Shown: piece after piece, positions 1-7,951 of the stretch | How the letters are laid out: the number at the start of each line of letters is the position of its first letter | How positions within the stretch are numbered: position 1 is the stretch's first letter | From: Prauserella shujinwangii | GTDB lineage: Bacteria; Actinomycetota; Actinomycetes; Mycobacteriales; Pseudonocardiaceae | Direction: 5' to 3' | DNA: 64,000 nucleotides | Assembly (NCBI RefSeq): GCF_003001955.1 | Contig: NZ_PVNH01000001.1 | Location: 620,001 to 684,000 of the forward strand | The notes under the pieces: generated by a model | What the model was told of the DNA's origin: nothing | What the model saw: the letters and a program-made list of their open reading frames with translations, nothing else | The model's database searches: none | Made by a program: the position numbers and the translations under genes

Positions 1-3000
1 TCGATCGCCTCGCCGGTGCGGGTGGAGTAGAAGGGTATGTCGGGCCGTCGCGGGCGCAGCCCTTCCAGAGCCTCGGTCAACGGGCGGCGCAGGACTTCGA
101 CGGCGGGGCCGTGCGAGGCGTAGTCCACGTCGATCGGGTTGACCTTGATCCCGCGCGCCGCGCAGTCGGCCGTGAGCTGGTCCAGAGCGTGGACGGGACC
201 CGCGACGACCGTGGACACCGGGCCGTTGACCGCGGCGACGTGGAGCTCGCCGCCCGCCCGCGCCATCAGCTCGCGCACCTCGTCCCCGCCGAGTGGTACC
301 GACGCCATGCCGCCCGTGCCGGCCAGCTCGGCGAGCAGCCGCGCGCGGAGCACCACCACGCGTGCCGCATCGCGGAGCGACAGGGCACCGGCGACGTGGG
401 CGGCGGCGATCTCACCCTGGGAATGGCCGACGACGGCATCCGGGTGAACACCGTGTGCCCGCCACACTGCCGCGAGCGCCACCATGATCGCGAACAGCGC
501 CGGCTGCACCACGTCGACCTGGTCCAGCGACGGCGCGTCCGGACTGCCGCGCAGGACATCGGGCAACGACCAGTCCACGAACTCCCGGAACGCCTCCGCG
601 CATGCACGCACCTTCTCGGCGAACACCGGCGAGGACTCCAGCATCTCGGTGGCCATGCCCAGCCACTGGGAGCCCTGCCCGGGGAACACGAAGACCGTGC
701 CGCCTTCCACCACTCGGCCGGTGACGACCGACGGTGACGGTTCGCCCCGCGCCAGGGACGCGGTCCCGGTAAGCAGCCGTTCCCGGTCCGCGCCGAGTAC
801 CACCGCACGATGGCTGAACTCCGGCCTGGTGGTGGCGAGGGCGTACCCGACCGCGGCCGGGTCCGCCGCGGCGACGGCGGGGTGCAGGCGCGCCGCCTGG
901 TCCCGCAGCGCCGAGGGCGTCCGCCCGGACACCACCCACGGCACCACCTGCGCCGCGATCCGCACCCCGTCGTGCCCGGACTCGGCCGGGACGTCGTCGG
1001 TGGGCGGAGGCGGCTCCTCCAGGATTACGTGGGCGTTGGTGCCGCTGATGCCGAACGAGGACACCCCCACCCGGCGCGGGCCGTCCTCGCGGGGCCAGGG
1101 CACGGGCCGGGTCGCCAGGGCGAGCGTGCCTCCGGACCAGTCAACCCGGGGAGTCGGCTCGTCCACGTGCAGCGTGGCGGGCACGGTGCCGTGCCGGAAC
1201 GCCTGCACCATCTTGATCACGCCCGCGACTCCGGCGGCGGCCTGTGCGTGTCCGATGTTGGACTTCACCGAACCCAGCCACACCGGCCGGTCGGCGGCCC
1301 GGCCCTGGCCGTAGGTCGCGAGCAGCGCACCCGCCTCGACCGGGTCGCCCAGTGCCGTGCCGGTACCGTGCGCCTCCACCGCGGAGACGTCGGCGGGAGC
1401 CAGGGCGGCGTCGGCCAGCGCGGCCCGGATGACCGCTTCCTGTGCGGGCCCGTTCGGTGCGGACAGCCCGTTGCTCGCCCCGTCCTGGTTGGTCGCGCTG
1501 CCCCGCAGCAGCGCGAGTACCCGGTGGCCGTTGCGCCTGGCCCGGGACAAGGGCTCGAGCAGGAGCAGTCCCGCGCCCTCCGCCCATGCGGTGCCGTCCG
1601 CGGCCGCCGCGAAGGGCTTGCAGCGGCCGTCCGGCGCCAGCCCGCGCTGCCTGCTGAACTCGACGAACATGCCCGGCGACGACATCACCGTGACACCGCC
1701 CGCGATCGCGAGCGTGCACTCACCCGCGCGCAGTGACCGGGCGGCGAGGTGCAGGGTCACCAGCGATGACGAACACGCCGTGTCCACGGTCAGCGCCGGG
1801 CCGGTGAGGTCGAAGAAGTAGGAAAGCCGGCCGGACAGGACGCTCGGGGTGGTGCCGGTCAGCACGAACCCGCCCTGTTCGTCGCCCGCCTCGTGCATGC
1901 GCGGGCCGTACTCCTGTCCGGTGGCTCCCACGAACACCCCGACCGGGCCGTCGCGCAGCCGCCCGGGGTCGATGCCCGCCCGCTCGAACAACTCCCACGC
2001 GGATTCCAAGAGGATCCGCTGCTGAGGGTCCATCGCGGTCGCTTCACGCGGTCCGATGCCGAAGAACGCGGCGTCGAACTCGTCCACCGCGGACAGGAAA
2101 CCGCCGTGCCGGGTGTAGGTGTGGCCGGGCAGGCCTGGGCGCGAATCGTAGCGAGCGGCGCTCTCCCAGCCGCGGTCGTCGGGGAACGCGGTGATGGCGT
2201 CGCCGCCGGATTCGACCAGTTGCCACAGTTCCTCGGGTGAGTGGACGTCGCCGGGGTACCGGCAGCTCATCGCGACGATCGCGATCGGATCGTCGTGCGG
2301 GCCCCCTGCCCCCGGTACGGGGTGACGCGCGGCATCGGTGTCGGTGTCGGCGAGGGCATCCTGGAGCCGCCGGGCCAGCCGCTCTGGAGTCGGATGGTCG
2401 TAGGGGAGGGCGGTGGGCAGCGGCAGGCCCGTCGCGTCGGCGAGCCGGTTCACCAGCCGTACGGTGAGTCTCGAGTCGAAACCCAGGTCGCGAAACGGCC
2501 TGCGCGCCGAGACGGCCGTCGCCGAGTCGTGCCCGAGGACATCGGCGGCCACCTCCCGCACCAGGTCCAGCGTGAGCCGCTCACGCTCGGCGCTCCCCGC
2601 GCCGGCGACTCGGCGTGCGACCTCGGTGCGTTCGGTGCCCTCAGTCCGGTCGGTGCCGGGAACGTCCTCGGGGACGCCGTTTCGGCTCTCGTCTCCGAGC
2701 ACCCGGTCGAACCAGTGGCGCTCGCGCTGGAACGGGTAGGTGGGCAGGTCCACTGTGCTCCTCGCCGCGCCGAAGAACGCCCTCCAGTCGACCTCGGCGC
2801 CGTGCGCGTACGCCGCGCCGAGCGCCCGCACGAACGACAGTTCCTCGTCCGGCCCGTCCAGGCAGGGGTAGAACGCCGCGTCCGCCGGGGCGCCGGACTG
2901 GCCGAGCAGGGTGAGGCCGTGGCCGGGGCCGGCCTCCAGGAACACGCGGGCTCCCTCGTCGAGCAGCGTCGTGATGCCGTCGCCGAAGCGGACCGGTCGG

Positions 3001-5303
3001 CGCGCGTGCCGCGCCCAGTGCTCCGGCGAGCGGAGCTCCTCGGCCGTCACCGGGCGCCCGGTGAGCGTCGAGGCGACCACCGCCCTCGGGGGACCGGCCG
3101 CTGCCATGCCGTCCGCCGCCGCGCGCAGCTCGTCCAGGATCGAGTCCACCACCGGGGAGTGGAAGGCGTGGCTGGTCCGCAGGACCTTCGTGCGCCTGCC
3201 CCGTGCCGTGAAGTGCTCCGCGATCTCGGTGACCGGGCCGTGGTCGCCGGAGACGACCACGGAACCGGGCCCGTTCACCGCCGCGAGGGCCACCCGGTCG
3301 CCGAGGAGTCCGGCGACCTCCTCCTCCGTGGCCTGGACGGACACCATCGCTCCGCCGGACGGCATGTTCTGCATCAGTCGGCCGCGCAGGCACACCAGCC
3401 GGGCGGCGTCGGCCAGGGACAACGCGCCCGCGACGTGCGCCGCCGCGATCTCGCCGACCGAGTGTCCGGCGACCGCGTCCGCCCGCACCCCGAACGAGGC
3501 CAGCAGCTCGCTCAGGGAGACGCCGACCGCGAACAGGGCGGGCTGGGTGTACTGGGTCTGGTCGAGCTCAGCCGTACCGTCCGCGGCCCACAGGACTGTC
3601 CGCAGCGGCCGGGGCAGGAGCGGGTCGAGCGCCGCGCACACCTCGTCGAACGCTCGGGCGAACGCGGGGAATGTCCGGTGCAGTGTGCGGGCCATGCCGG
3701 GGTGCTGAAATCCCTGGCCCGGGAACAGCAGGGCGAGACCGCCCTTCGGGGAGCCGCAGACCACCTGTTCGGAGCGCTCCCCGTCGGCGAGTGCCGCCAG
3801 TCCGTCCCGCAGGTCGGAGGCGTCCCGGCCGACGGCGCAGGCGCGGTGCTCGAACGCGGCGCGGGTGGTGGCCAGCGAGAAACCGACGTCCTCGGGATGC
3901 GGCTCCGCCGGGTCGGCGGTGCCGACGTGCCGGGACAGCCGCGTCGCGGCGGCGCGCAGTGCCGGCTCCGCTCGCGCGGAGAGCACCCAGGGCACGACGC
4001 GCCGCCCGGCCCTGCCTCGGTCGCGGGGTGCCGGGACGGCCGGTGCCTCGGACAGCACCACATGGCAGTTGGTGCCGCCCATGCCGAACGACGAAACGCC
4101 CGCCACCAGCGGTGCGTTGCTCGCCGGCCACGGACCGTGCTCGGTAGGCACCCGCAGACCCAGGTCGGGCAGCGGGATCCGGGGGTGGGCGGTCGCGAAG
4201 TTCAGGCTCGGCGGCAGTTCGCGGTGGGCGATCGCGAGTACCGTCTTGAGCAGCCCGACCGCACCGGCACCACCTTCCAGGTGGCCGACGTTCGTCTTGA
4301 CCGAGCCCAGGGCGAGGGGGTGGCCGGTGCGTCCCTGCCCGAACACCGCCCCGAGCGCCGCGGCTTCGACCGGGTCGCCCACCTCGGTTCCCGTGCCGTG
4401 CGCCTCCACGTACTGCACGTCGTCCGGGTCGACGTTCGCCGCCGCGTACGCCTCCCGGAGCACCTCCTCCTGAGCCGTCCGGCTGGGCACGGTCAGCCCC
4501 TCCGCCGGGCCGTCGTTGTTCACCGCGCTGCCGAGCAGCAGGCACAGCACGCGGTCGCCATCCGCGATCGCGGCCGCCGCGGGCTTGAGCACGAGCACGG
4601 CCCCGCCCTCGCCGCGGACGAAACCGTTGGCGCGCGAGTCGAAGGCGTAACAGTGGCCGTCCGGGGACAGGGCGCCGAACTCCCGGGTGGACCACATGGC
4701 GTCCGGGTCCAGCAGCAGGTTCACCCCGCCCACCAACGCGATCACGGACTCCCCGCGGCGCAGGCTCTCGACCGCCAGGTGGGTGGCGACCAGTGACGAC
4801 GACTGTCCAGAGTCGACGGTCAGACTGGGCCCGCGCAGGCCGAGCAGGTGTGAGATGCGATTCGCCTGGAGGCTGCGCTGGAGGCCGGTCATGGTGTGCG
4901 GGGTGATCGCCGCACGACCGTGCCGATGCAGCAGCGCCGCGTACTCGTCGGACATGGCGCCGAGGAAGATGCCGGTGCGGCTGCCCCGCAGCGTGTCCGG
5001 AGACAGCCGGGCGTGCTCCAGGGCCTCCCAGCACAGTTCGAGCGTCAGCCGCTGCTGCGGGTCCATCAGCGCGGCCTCGCGGGGTGACACCCCGAAGAAG
5101 CCGGCGTCGAAACCCGCCACGTCGTCCAGGAACCCGCCCCGTGGCCGGTCGCCACCGAACCGGTCCGCCGGTGCCGCGTCCACCGCTTCCCGGCCCGACC
5201 GCAGCAGCTCCCAGAATCGGACGGGATCGGGGGCCGCCGGCAGGCGGCACGCCACCCCGATGACCGCCACCGAGCCGGGGGGAACAGCGTGCGGAGTCAC
5301 CAT
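1..5303 (-). CDS. Modular type I polyketide synthase, KSQ loading module plus first extension module (partial)
   Basis: The open frame runs without a stop from about 5303 past the left edge, giving 1,767 visible codons. Domains in order: KSQ (about 10-430), AT1 (about 530-830), ACP (about 910-985), KS1 (about 1003-1430), AT2 (about 1540 onward, cut). The first KS has Gln167 where the catalytic Cys belongs (VDSGQSSS), the mark of a decarboxylating loading KS. AT1 has GHSVG (Ser615) and HAFH at 712-715, the malonyl signature. The ACP has LGFDS with Ser944. The second KS has Cys1177 (VDTACSSS). AT2 has GHSQG (Ser1628) and YASH at 1728-1731, the methylmalonyl signature. ATG 5306, ATG 5303 and GTG 5300 are in-frame starts; 5303 lies 5 nt after GGAG. 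Inference: acetyl from malonyl, then one methylmalonyl extension, making the starter for the type II PKS. Reductive domains would lie left of the window. Confidence 0.93.
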   Translation of the reverse strand, partial: MVTPHAVPPGSVAVIGVACRLPAAPDPVRFWELLRSGREAVDAAPADRFGGDRPRGGFLDDVAGFDAGFFGVSPREAALMDPQQRLTLELCWEALEHARLSPDTLRGSRTGIFLGAMSDEYAALLHRHGRAAITPHTMTGLQRSLQANRISHLLGLRGPSLTVDSGQSSSLVATHLAVESLRRGESVIALVGGVNLLLDPDAMWSTREFGALSPDGHCYAFDSRANGFVRGEGGAVLVLKPAAAAIADGDRVLCLLLGSAVNNDGPAEGLTVPSRTAQEEVLREAYAAANVDPDDVQYVEAHGTGTEVGDPVEAAALGAVFGQGRTGHPLALGSVKTNVGHLEGGAGAVGLLKTVLAIAHRELPPSLNFATAHPRIPLPDLGLRVPTEHGPWPASNAPLVAGVSSFGMGGTNCHVVLSEAPAVPAPRDRGRAGRRVVPWVLSARAEPALRAAATRLSRHVGTADPAEPHPEDVGFSLATTRAAFEHRACAVGRDASDLRDGLAALADGERSEQVVCGSPKGGLALLFPGQGFQHPGMARTLHRTFPAFARAFDEVCAALDPLLPRPLRTVLWAADGTAELDQTQYTQPALFAVGVSLSELLASFGVRADAVAGHSVGEIAAAHVAGALSLADAARLVCLRGRLMQNMPSGGAMVSVQATEEEVAGLLGDRVALAAVNGPGSVVVSGDHGPVTEIAEHFTARGRRTKVLRTSHAFHSPVVDSILDELRAAADGMAAAGPPRAVVASTLTGRPVTAEELRSPEHWARHARRPVRFGDGITTLLDEGARVFLEAGPGHGLTLLGQSGAPADAAFYPCLDGPDEELSFVRALGAAYAHGAEVDWRAFFGAARSTVDLPTYPFQRERHWFDRVLGDESRNGVPEDVPGTDRTEGTERTEVARRVAGAGSAERERLTLDLVREVAADVLGHDSATAVSARRPFRDLGFDSRLTVRLVNRLADATGLPLPTALPYDHPTPERLARRLQDALADTDTDAARHPVPGAGGPHDDPIAIVAMSCRYPGDVHSPEELWQLVESGGDAITAFPDDRGWESAARYDSRPGLPGHTYTRHGGFLSAVDEFDAAFFGIGPREATAMDPQQRILLESAWELFERAGIDPGRLRDGPVGVFVGATGQEYGPRMHEAGDEQGGFVLTGTTPSVLSGRLSYFFDLTGPALTVDTACSSSLVTLHLAARSLRAGECTLAIAGGVTVMSSPGMFVEFSRQRGLAPDGRCKPFAAAADGTAWAEGAGLLLLEPLSRARRNGHRVLALLRGSATNQDGASNGLSAPNGPAQEAVIRAALADAALAPADVSAVEAHGTGTALGDPVEAGALLATYGQGRAADRPVWLGSVKSNIGHAQAAAGVAGVIKMVQAFRHGTVPATLHVDEPTPRVDWSGGTLALATRPVPWPREDGPRRVGVSSFGISGTNAHVILEEPPPPTDDVPAESGHDGVRIAAQVVPWVVSGRTPSALRDQAARLHPAVAAADPAAVGYALATTRPEFSHRAVVLGADRERLLTGTASLARGEPSPSVVTGRVVEGGTVFVFPGQGSQWLGMATEMLESSPVFAEKVRACAEAFREFVDWSLPDVLRGSPDAPSLDQVDVVQPALFAIMVALAAVWRAHGVHPDAVVGHSQGEIAAAHVAGALSLRDAARVVVLRARLLAELAGTGGMASVPLGGDEVRELMARAGGELHVAAVNGPVSTVVAGPVHALDQLTADCAARGIKVNPIDVDYASHGPAVEVLRRPLTEALEGLRPRRPDIPFYSTRTGEAI

Positions 5304-5352
5304 CATCACTCCAATCGCAGGCGGGGCGGATGCGATCGCACCCGCTCGCGCG

Positions 5353-5395
5353 AGCGTGTCCGGGCCGGCTGGAGCACCGATCGAGGAGCGCTGGG
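5353..5395 (-). promoter_or_regulatory. Putative SARP-box promoter of the modular PKS
   Basis: Reading toward the PKS, the heptads CCCAGCG, TCGATCG and TCCAGCC (5395-5389, 5384-5378, 5373-5367) repeat every 11 bp. An 8-bp gap and then CACGCT (5358-5353) follow. The same geometry occurs before ten other units of the cluster. The start codon is about 50 nt downstream. Confidence 0.55.
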
Positions 5396-5413
5396 ACGGC
5401 GGGCCCGGGTACC

Positions 5414-5456
5414 TCCAGCGCAGGTTGAGCCGTGGACCGGTGCCCGGTGCTCGAAT
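5414..5456 (+). promoter_or_regulatory. Putative SARP-box promoter of the KSIII-like gene
   Basis: Heptads TCCAGCG (5414-5420), TTGAGCC (5425-5431) and a weak ACCGGTG (5436-5442) have an 11-bp period. They are followed by 8 bp and TCGAAT (5451-5456). The site lies back to back with the box of the divergent PKS gene. It is the weakest member of the set because the third heptad and the -10 are poor. Confidence 0.4.
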
Positions 5457-5484
5457 GGTCGCGGTCGACTTCGGGGAGGCTGGA

Positions 5485-6510
5485 GTGAGGTTTGACGAGC
5501 TGTATCTCGCATCCACGGGTACCTGGCTGCCGCCACGCATGGAGCTCGCGGAGGCCGAACGGCGCGGTCTGTGCGAACGCCGCGCCGTGTGGGCGACCGG
5601 CGTCACGTCGGTGTGCGTGTCCCAGTCCGAGTCGGGGCCGGAAATGGCCGTACGGGCGGCGCGGGAGGCGCTGGCGCGGGCGGATGCGGTCCCGGAGGTG
5701 CGCCTGGTACTGCACGCCTCGACCTACTTCCAGGGCCACGACCTGTGGCCGGTGGCGTCCTTCGTGCAGCGGGAGACCGTCGGGAACCGGTGTCCGGCGT
5801 TCGAGGTGCGGCAGATGTCCAACGGCGGGCTGGCCGCGCTTGAGCTGGCGGCCGGCCATCTCACCGCCGGGCGCGGTCACGGCAGCGCGCTCGTGACCAC
5901 GGGGGACCGGTTCGCGCTGCCCGGTTATGACAGGTGGCGCAGTGATCCGGGTACCGTCTGCGGGGACGGCGGGACCGCCGCGGTGCTGACGACGACCGGC
6001 GGCTTCGCCCGGATCCGGGCGGTGGTGACGATCGCCGATCACGGCATGGAGCGCATCGCGCGCGGCGACGACCCGTTCGCCGACGAGCCGTTCGCCCGGC
6101 GCAAGCCCATCGATCTCAGCGTCACCAGGGCCGCGTACGTGCGGGACGCGGGGCTGGACTCGGTGCTCGAGCGCATCGACGAGGGCCAGCGCGACGCGGT
6201 GCGGCTCGCGGTCGAGGAAGCCGGCGCGGATCTGGCCGGGATGGACTGGATCGTGCTGCCGAATCTCGGGAAAGGCAGGCTCAAGGCGCACTTCTTCGAT
6301 CCGCTCGCCATCGACCCGGAGCGCACCACGTGGTCGTGGGGGAGCGGAGCCGGCCACCTTGGCGCCGGTGACCAGTTCGCCGGCCTGGACCACCTCGCCG
6401 CGTGCGACGCGTTGCGGCCGGGGCAGCGCGTGCTGCTCGCGGGTGTCGGCGCGGGCTTCACGTGGTCGGTCGTGGTGCTGGAGATTCTCGAGCGCCCGCG
6501 AGTCCGGTGA
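5485..6510 (+). CDS. KSIII-like acyltransferase for starter-unit priming (DpsC/CerJ type)
   Basis: A 341-residue FabH-fold protein. The usual catalytic Cys is replaced by Ser112 in QMSNGG. The position that normally carries the His of the triad is Asn260 (LPNLGKG), and His291 occurs in GAGHLGAGDQ. DpsC of daunorubicin synthesis also has Ser in place of Cys and acts in starter selection and transfer. CerJ-type relatives transfer acyl groups rather than condense. I infer that this protein helps pass the acyl group made by the neighbouring type I PKS to the type II system, as proposed for the KSIII of the hedamycin cluster. GTG 5485 was chosen because GGGGAGG ends 5 nt upstream and the family alignment begins there; the frame is open further upstream but without homology. 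Confidence 0.82.
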   Translation: MRFDELYLASTGTWLPPRMELAEAERRGLCERRAVWATGVTSVCVSQSESGPEMAVRAAREALARADAVPEVRLVLHASTYFQGHDLWPVASFVQRETVGNRCPAFEVRQMSNGGLAALELAAGHLTAGRGHGSALVTTGDRFALPGYDRWRSDPGTVCGDGGTAAVLTTTGGFARIRAVVTIADHGMERIARGDDPFADEPFARRKPIDLSVTRAAYVRDAGLDSVLERIDEGQRDAVRLAVEEAGADLAGMDWIVLPNLGKGRLKAHFFDPLAIDPERTTWSWGSGAGHLGAGDQFAGLDHLAACDALRPGQRVLLAGVGAGFTWSVVVLEILERPRVR

Positions 6511-6541
6511 CGGCCTTCGCCCGAGGCGGCCGGGCGCCGGT

Positions 6542-6856
6542 TCAGCCGTCGGATGTCTGGCGTGGCGCGTAGATGCCGTGCTCTCGGCTGCTCAGCGCGC
6601 GCAGCGCTGCCACGTGCTCCTGGAACTCCGGGTCACGGGCGGCCGCGCGCAGTGAGTCGCTGTCGCGCCAGTAGGCGACGTTCAGGTAGCTGTCCTCCCT
6701 GCCGACCTCCCGCGACAGGGTGTAGTGCAGGAAACCCGGTTGCCGTCGCATGAACTCCGCGCTCCGCGCGAACGCCCGCTCGAACTCCTCGGCCGGACCG
6801 TGCACGGTGAAGCGGTTCACGAAGATGACCACGTCGTCGGTCGTGTCGTCGGGCAT
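6542..6856 (-). CDS. Antibiotic biosynthesis monooxygenase (ABM) family protein
   Basis: A 104-residue protein with the ferredoxin-like ABM fold, ending in a HG-I-APRQ tail. Visible family features are the first strand (VVIFVNRFTV), the QPGFLHYTL segment and the SYLNVAYWRD segment with aromatic residues near the pocket. Proteins of this family in aromatic polyketide clusters (ActVA-Orf6, TcmH, JadG) are cofactor-free oxygenases that oxidise a phenolic ring to a quinone, or they assist cyclisation. Either role would fit the anthraquinone-pyrone core of pluramycins. ATG 6856 was chosen because AGGAGG lies at 6865-6870. A longer frame to 6934 runs upstream of the predicted promoter. The gene appears to have its own SARP-type promoter although it follows the KS-CLF-AT operon. 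Confidence 0.85.
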   Translation of the reverse strand: MPDDTTDDVVIFVNRFTVHGPAEEFERAFARSAEFMRRQPGFLHYTLSREVGREDSYLNVAYWRDSDSLRAAARDPEFQEHVAALRALSSREHGIYAPRQTSDG

Positions 6857-6895
6857 CGGAAGACCTCCTCTGCGGGGTGGACGATGGACATCCGG

Positions 6896-6927
6896 ATCCT
6901 TCCCGGACCGGCTCGTGCCTGGCTCGA
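6896..6927 (-). promoter_or_regulatory. Putative SARP-box promoter of the ABM gene
   Basis: Minus-strand heptads TCGAGCC (6927-6921) and ACGAGCC (6916-6910) are 11 bp apart. An 8-bp gap and AAGGAT (6901-6896) follow. The start codon is 40 nt further on, with AGGAGG between. Confidence 0.55.
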
Positions 6928-6940
6928 ACGCCACACCGGC

Positions 6941-7951
6941 TCACCTGGTGCCTGCGCGGGTGGCCGGGGCATGGACGCGGTCGAGCGCGTCGAGTACCGA
7001 GCGCAGGTCCGTCTCCGGGCCGCCCGGCTGGGCGGGCAGCAGCGGCACCACGGCGCTGCGCTGTTCACGCACCGCGCGGTGCCGCCGGGCGAACGCGGCC
7101 AGCGTCTGCCCCGGACCCGCTTCCACGAGCAGGACATCCCGGTCGGCGAGCAGCCGGTCGAGCGCTGGTCCGAAGTAGACCGTGTCGGTGACCTGCCTGG
7201 CCCAGAACCCCGGGTCCCGCGCCTGCTGCTCGCCCAGCACCTCGCCCGTGTACGCGGAGTAGACCGGCAGTCGTGGAGCGCGCAGCCGCGCGCGCCCGAG
7301 CGCGCGCTCGGTCGCCGCCGCCACCGGCGCCATCACCGGGCTGTGGAACGGGCTCGTCGAAGGCACTTCCCGGACGATCACCCCGTCGGCTCGCAGGCGT
7401 GCCTCCACCGCGCGCAACGGCGCGGTGGGTCCCGCGAGCATCGTCTGGCGCGGCGCGTTCACCGCGGCGATCGCGACGAGCTCGTCGTCCAGATACGGGC
7501 GGAGGTCGTCCGGTGCGGCCGCCACGGCGAGCATCCCGCCGGAAGGCATGGTGGCGGCGTGCCGGACCCGGCCGCCGACCAGAGCGACAGCGTCGCGCAA
7601 CTCGAACACGCCGGCCAGGGTGGCCGCCACCAGCTCGCCCGCGCTGTGGCCCAGCATCGCCGTCGGCCGCACGCCACGGCTGTACAGCAACCTGCCCAGC
7701 GCGTAGCCCACGGCGAACAGCAGCGGCTGCGCGCGGCGCACATCGTCGATCCCGATCGCCGGCTCGTCCGACAGCCAGTCGGCGCGCACCCGCTCGCCCT
7801 CCGCGCCCAGCAGCGCGAACACCGAGTCCATCGCGTCGGCGAACACCCGCTCCGACCGGTACAGTCCCGTCGCCATGCCCTGGTGCTGGGCGCCCTGTCC
7901 CGGGAACATCAGGGCGGCCGGACGGGCACGGTCCCGCACCCCGGCCGTCAT
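6941..7951 (-). CDS. Free-standing acyltransferase (FabD/DpsD/HedF-like)
   Basis: A 336-residue FabD-type acyltransferase beginning with FPGQGAQHQGM and carrying the nucleophile motif GHSAGE. The substrate-discriminating segment reads SPFHSP, close to the malonyl-type HAFHS motif but with Pro in place of Ala. Discrete ATs of this kind sit beside KSIII in type II clusters that use non-acetate starters (DpsD, HedF), where they load or edit the starter. The gene overlaps the CLF stop by 4 bp (7948-7951) and is the third gene of the KS-CLF-AT operon. It might load malonyl on the type II ACP or transfer the branched starter; the sequence does not settle this. Confidence 0.88.
   Translation of the reverse strand: MTAGVRDRARPAALMFPGQGAQHQGMATGLYRSERVFADAMDSVFALLGAEGERVRADWLSDEPAIGIDDVRRAQPLLFAVGYALGRLLYSRGVRPTAMLGHSAGELVAATLAGVFELRDAVALVGGRVRHAATMPSGGMLAVAAAPDDLRPYLDDELVAIAAVNAPRQTMLAGPTAPLRAVEARLRADGVIVREVPSTSPFHSPVMAPVAAATERALGRARLRAPRLPVYSAYTGEVLGEQQARDPGFWARQVTDTVYFGPALDRLLADRDVLLVEAGPGQTLAAFARRHRAVREQRSAVVPLLPAQPGGPETDLRSVLDALDRVHAPATRAGTR

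Noticed and set aside
2241-4796. Plus-strand open frame of 851 codons opposite the PKS
   Set aside because: It is the complement of clear KS, AT and ACP coding sequence and has no recognisable domain.
3568-6393. Minus-strand open frame of 941 codons across the KSIII and PKS genes
   Set aside because: It is antisense to the KSIII gene and out of frame with the PKS, has Arg/Pro/Gly-rich composition and no domain. The true PKS frame runs from about 5303 to the left edge.
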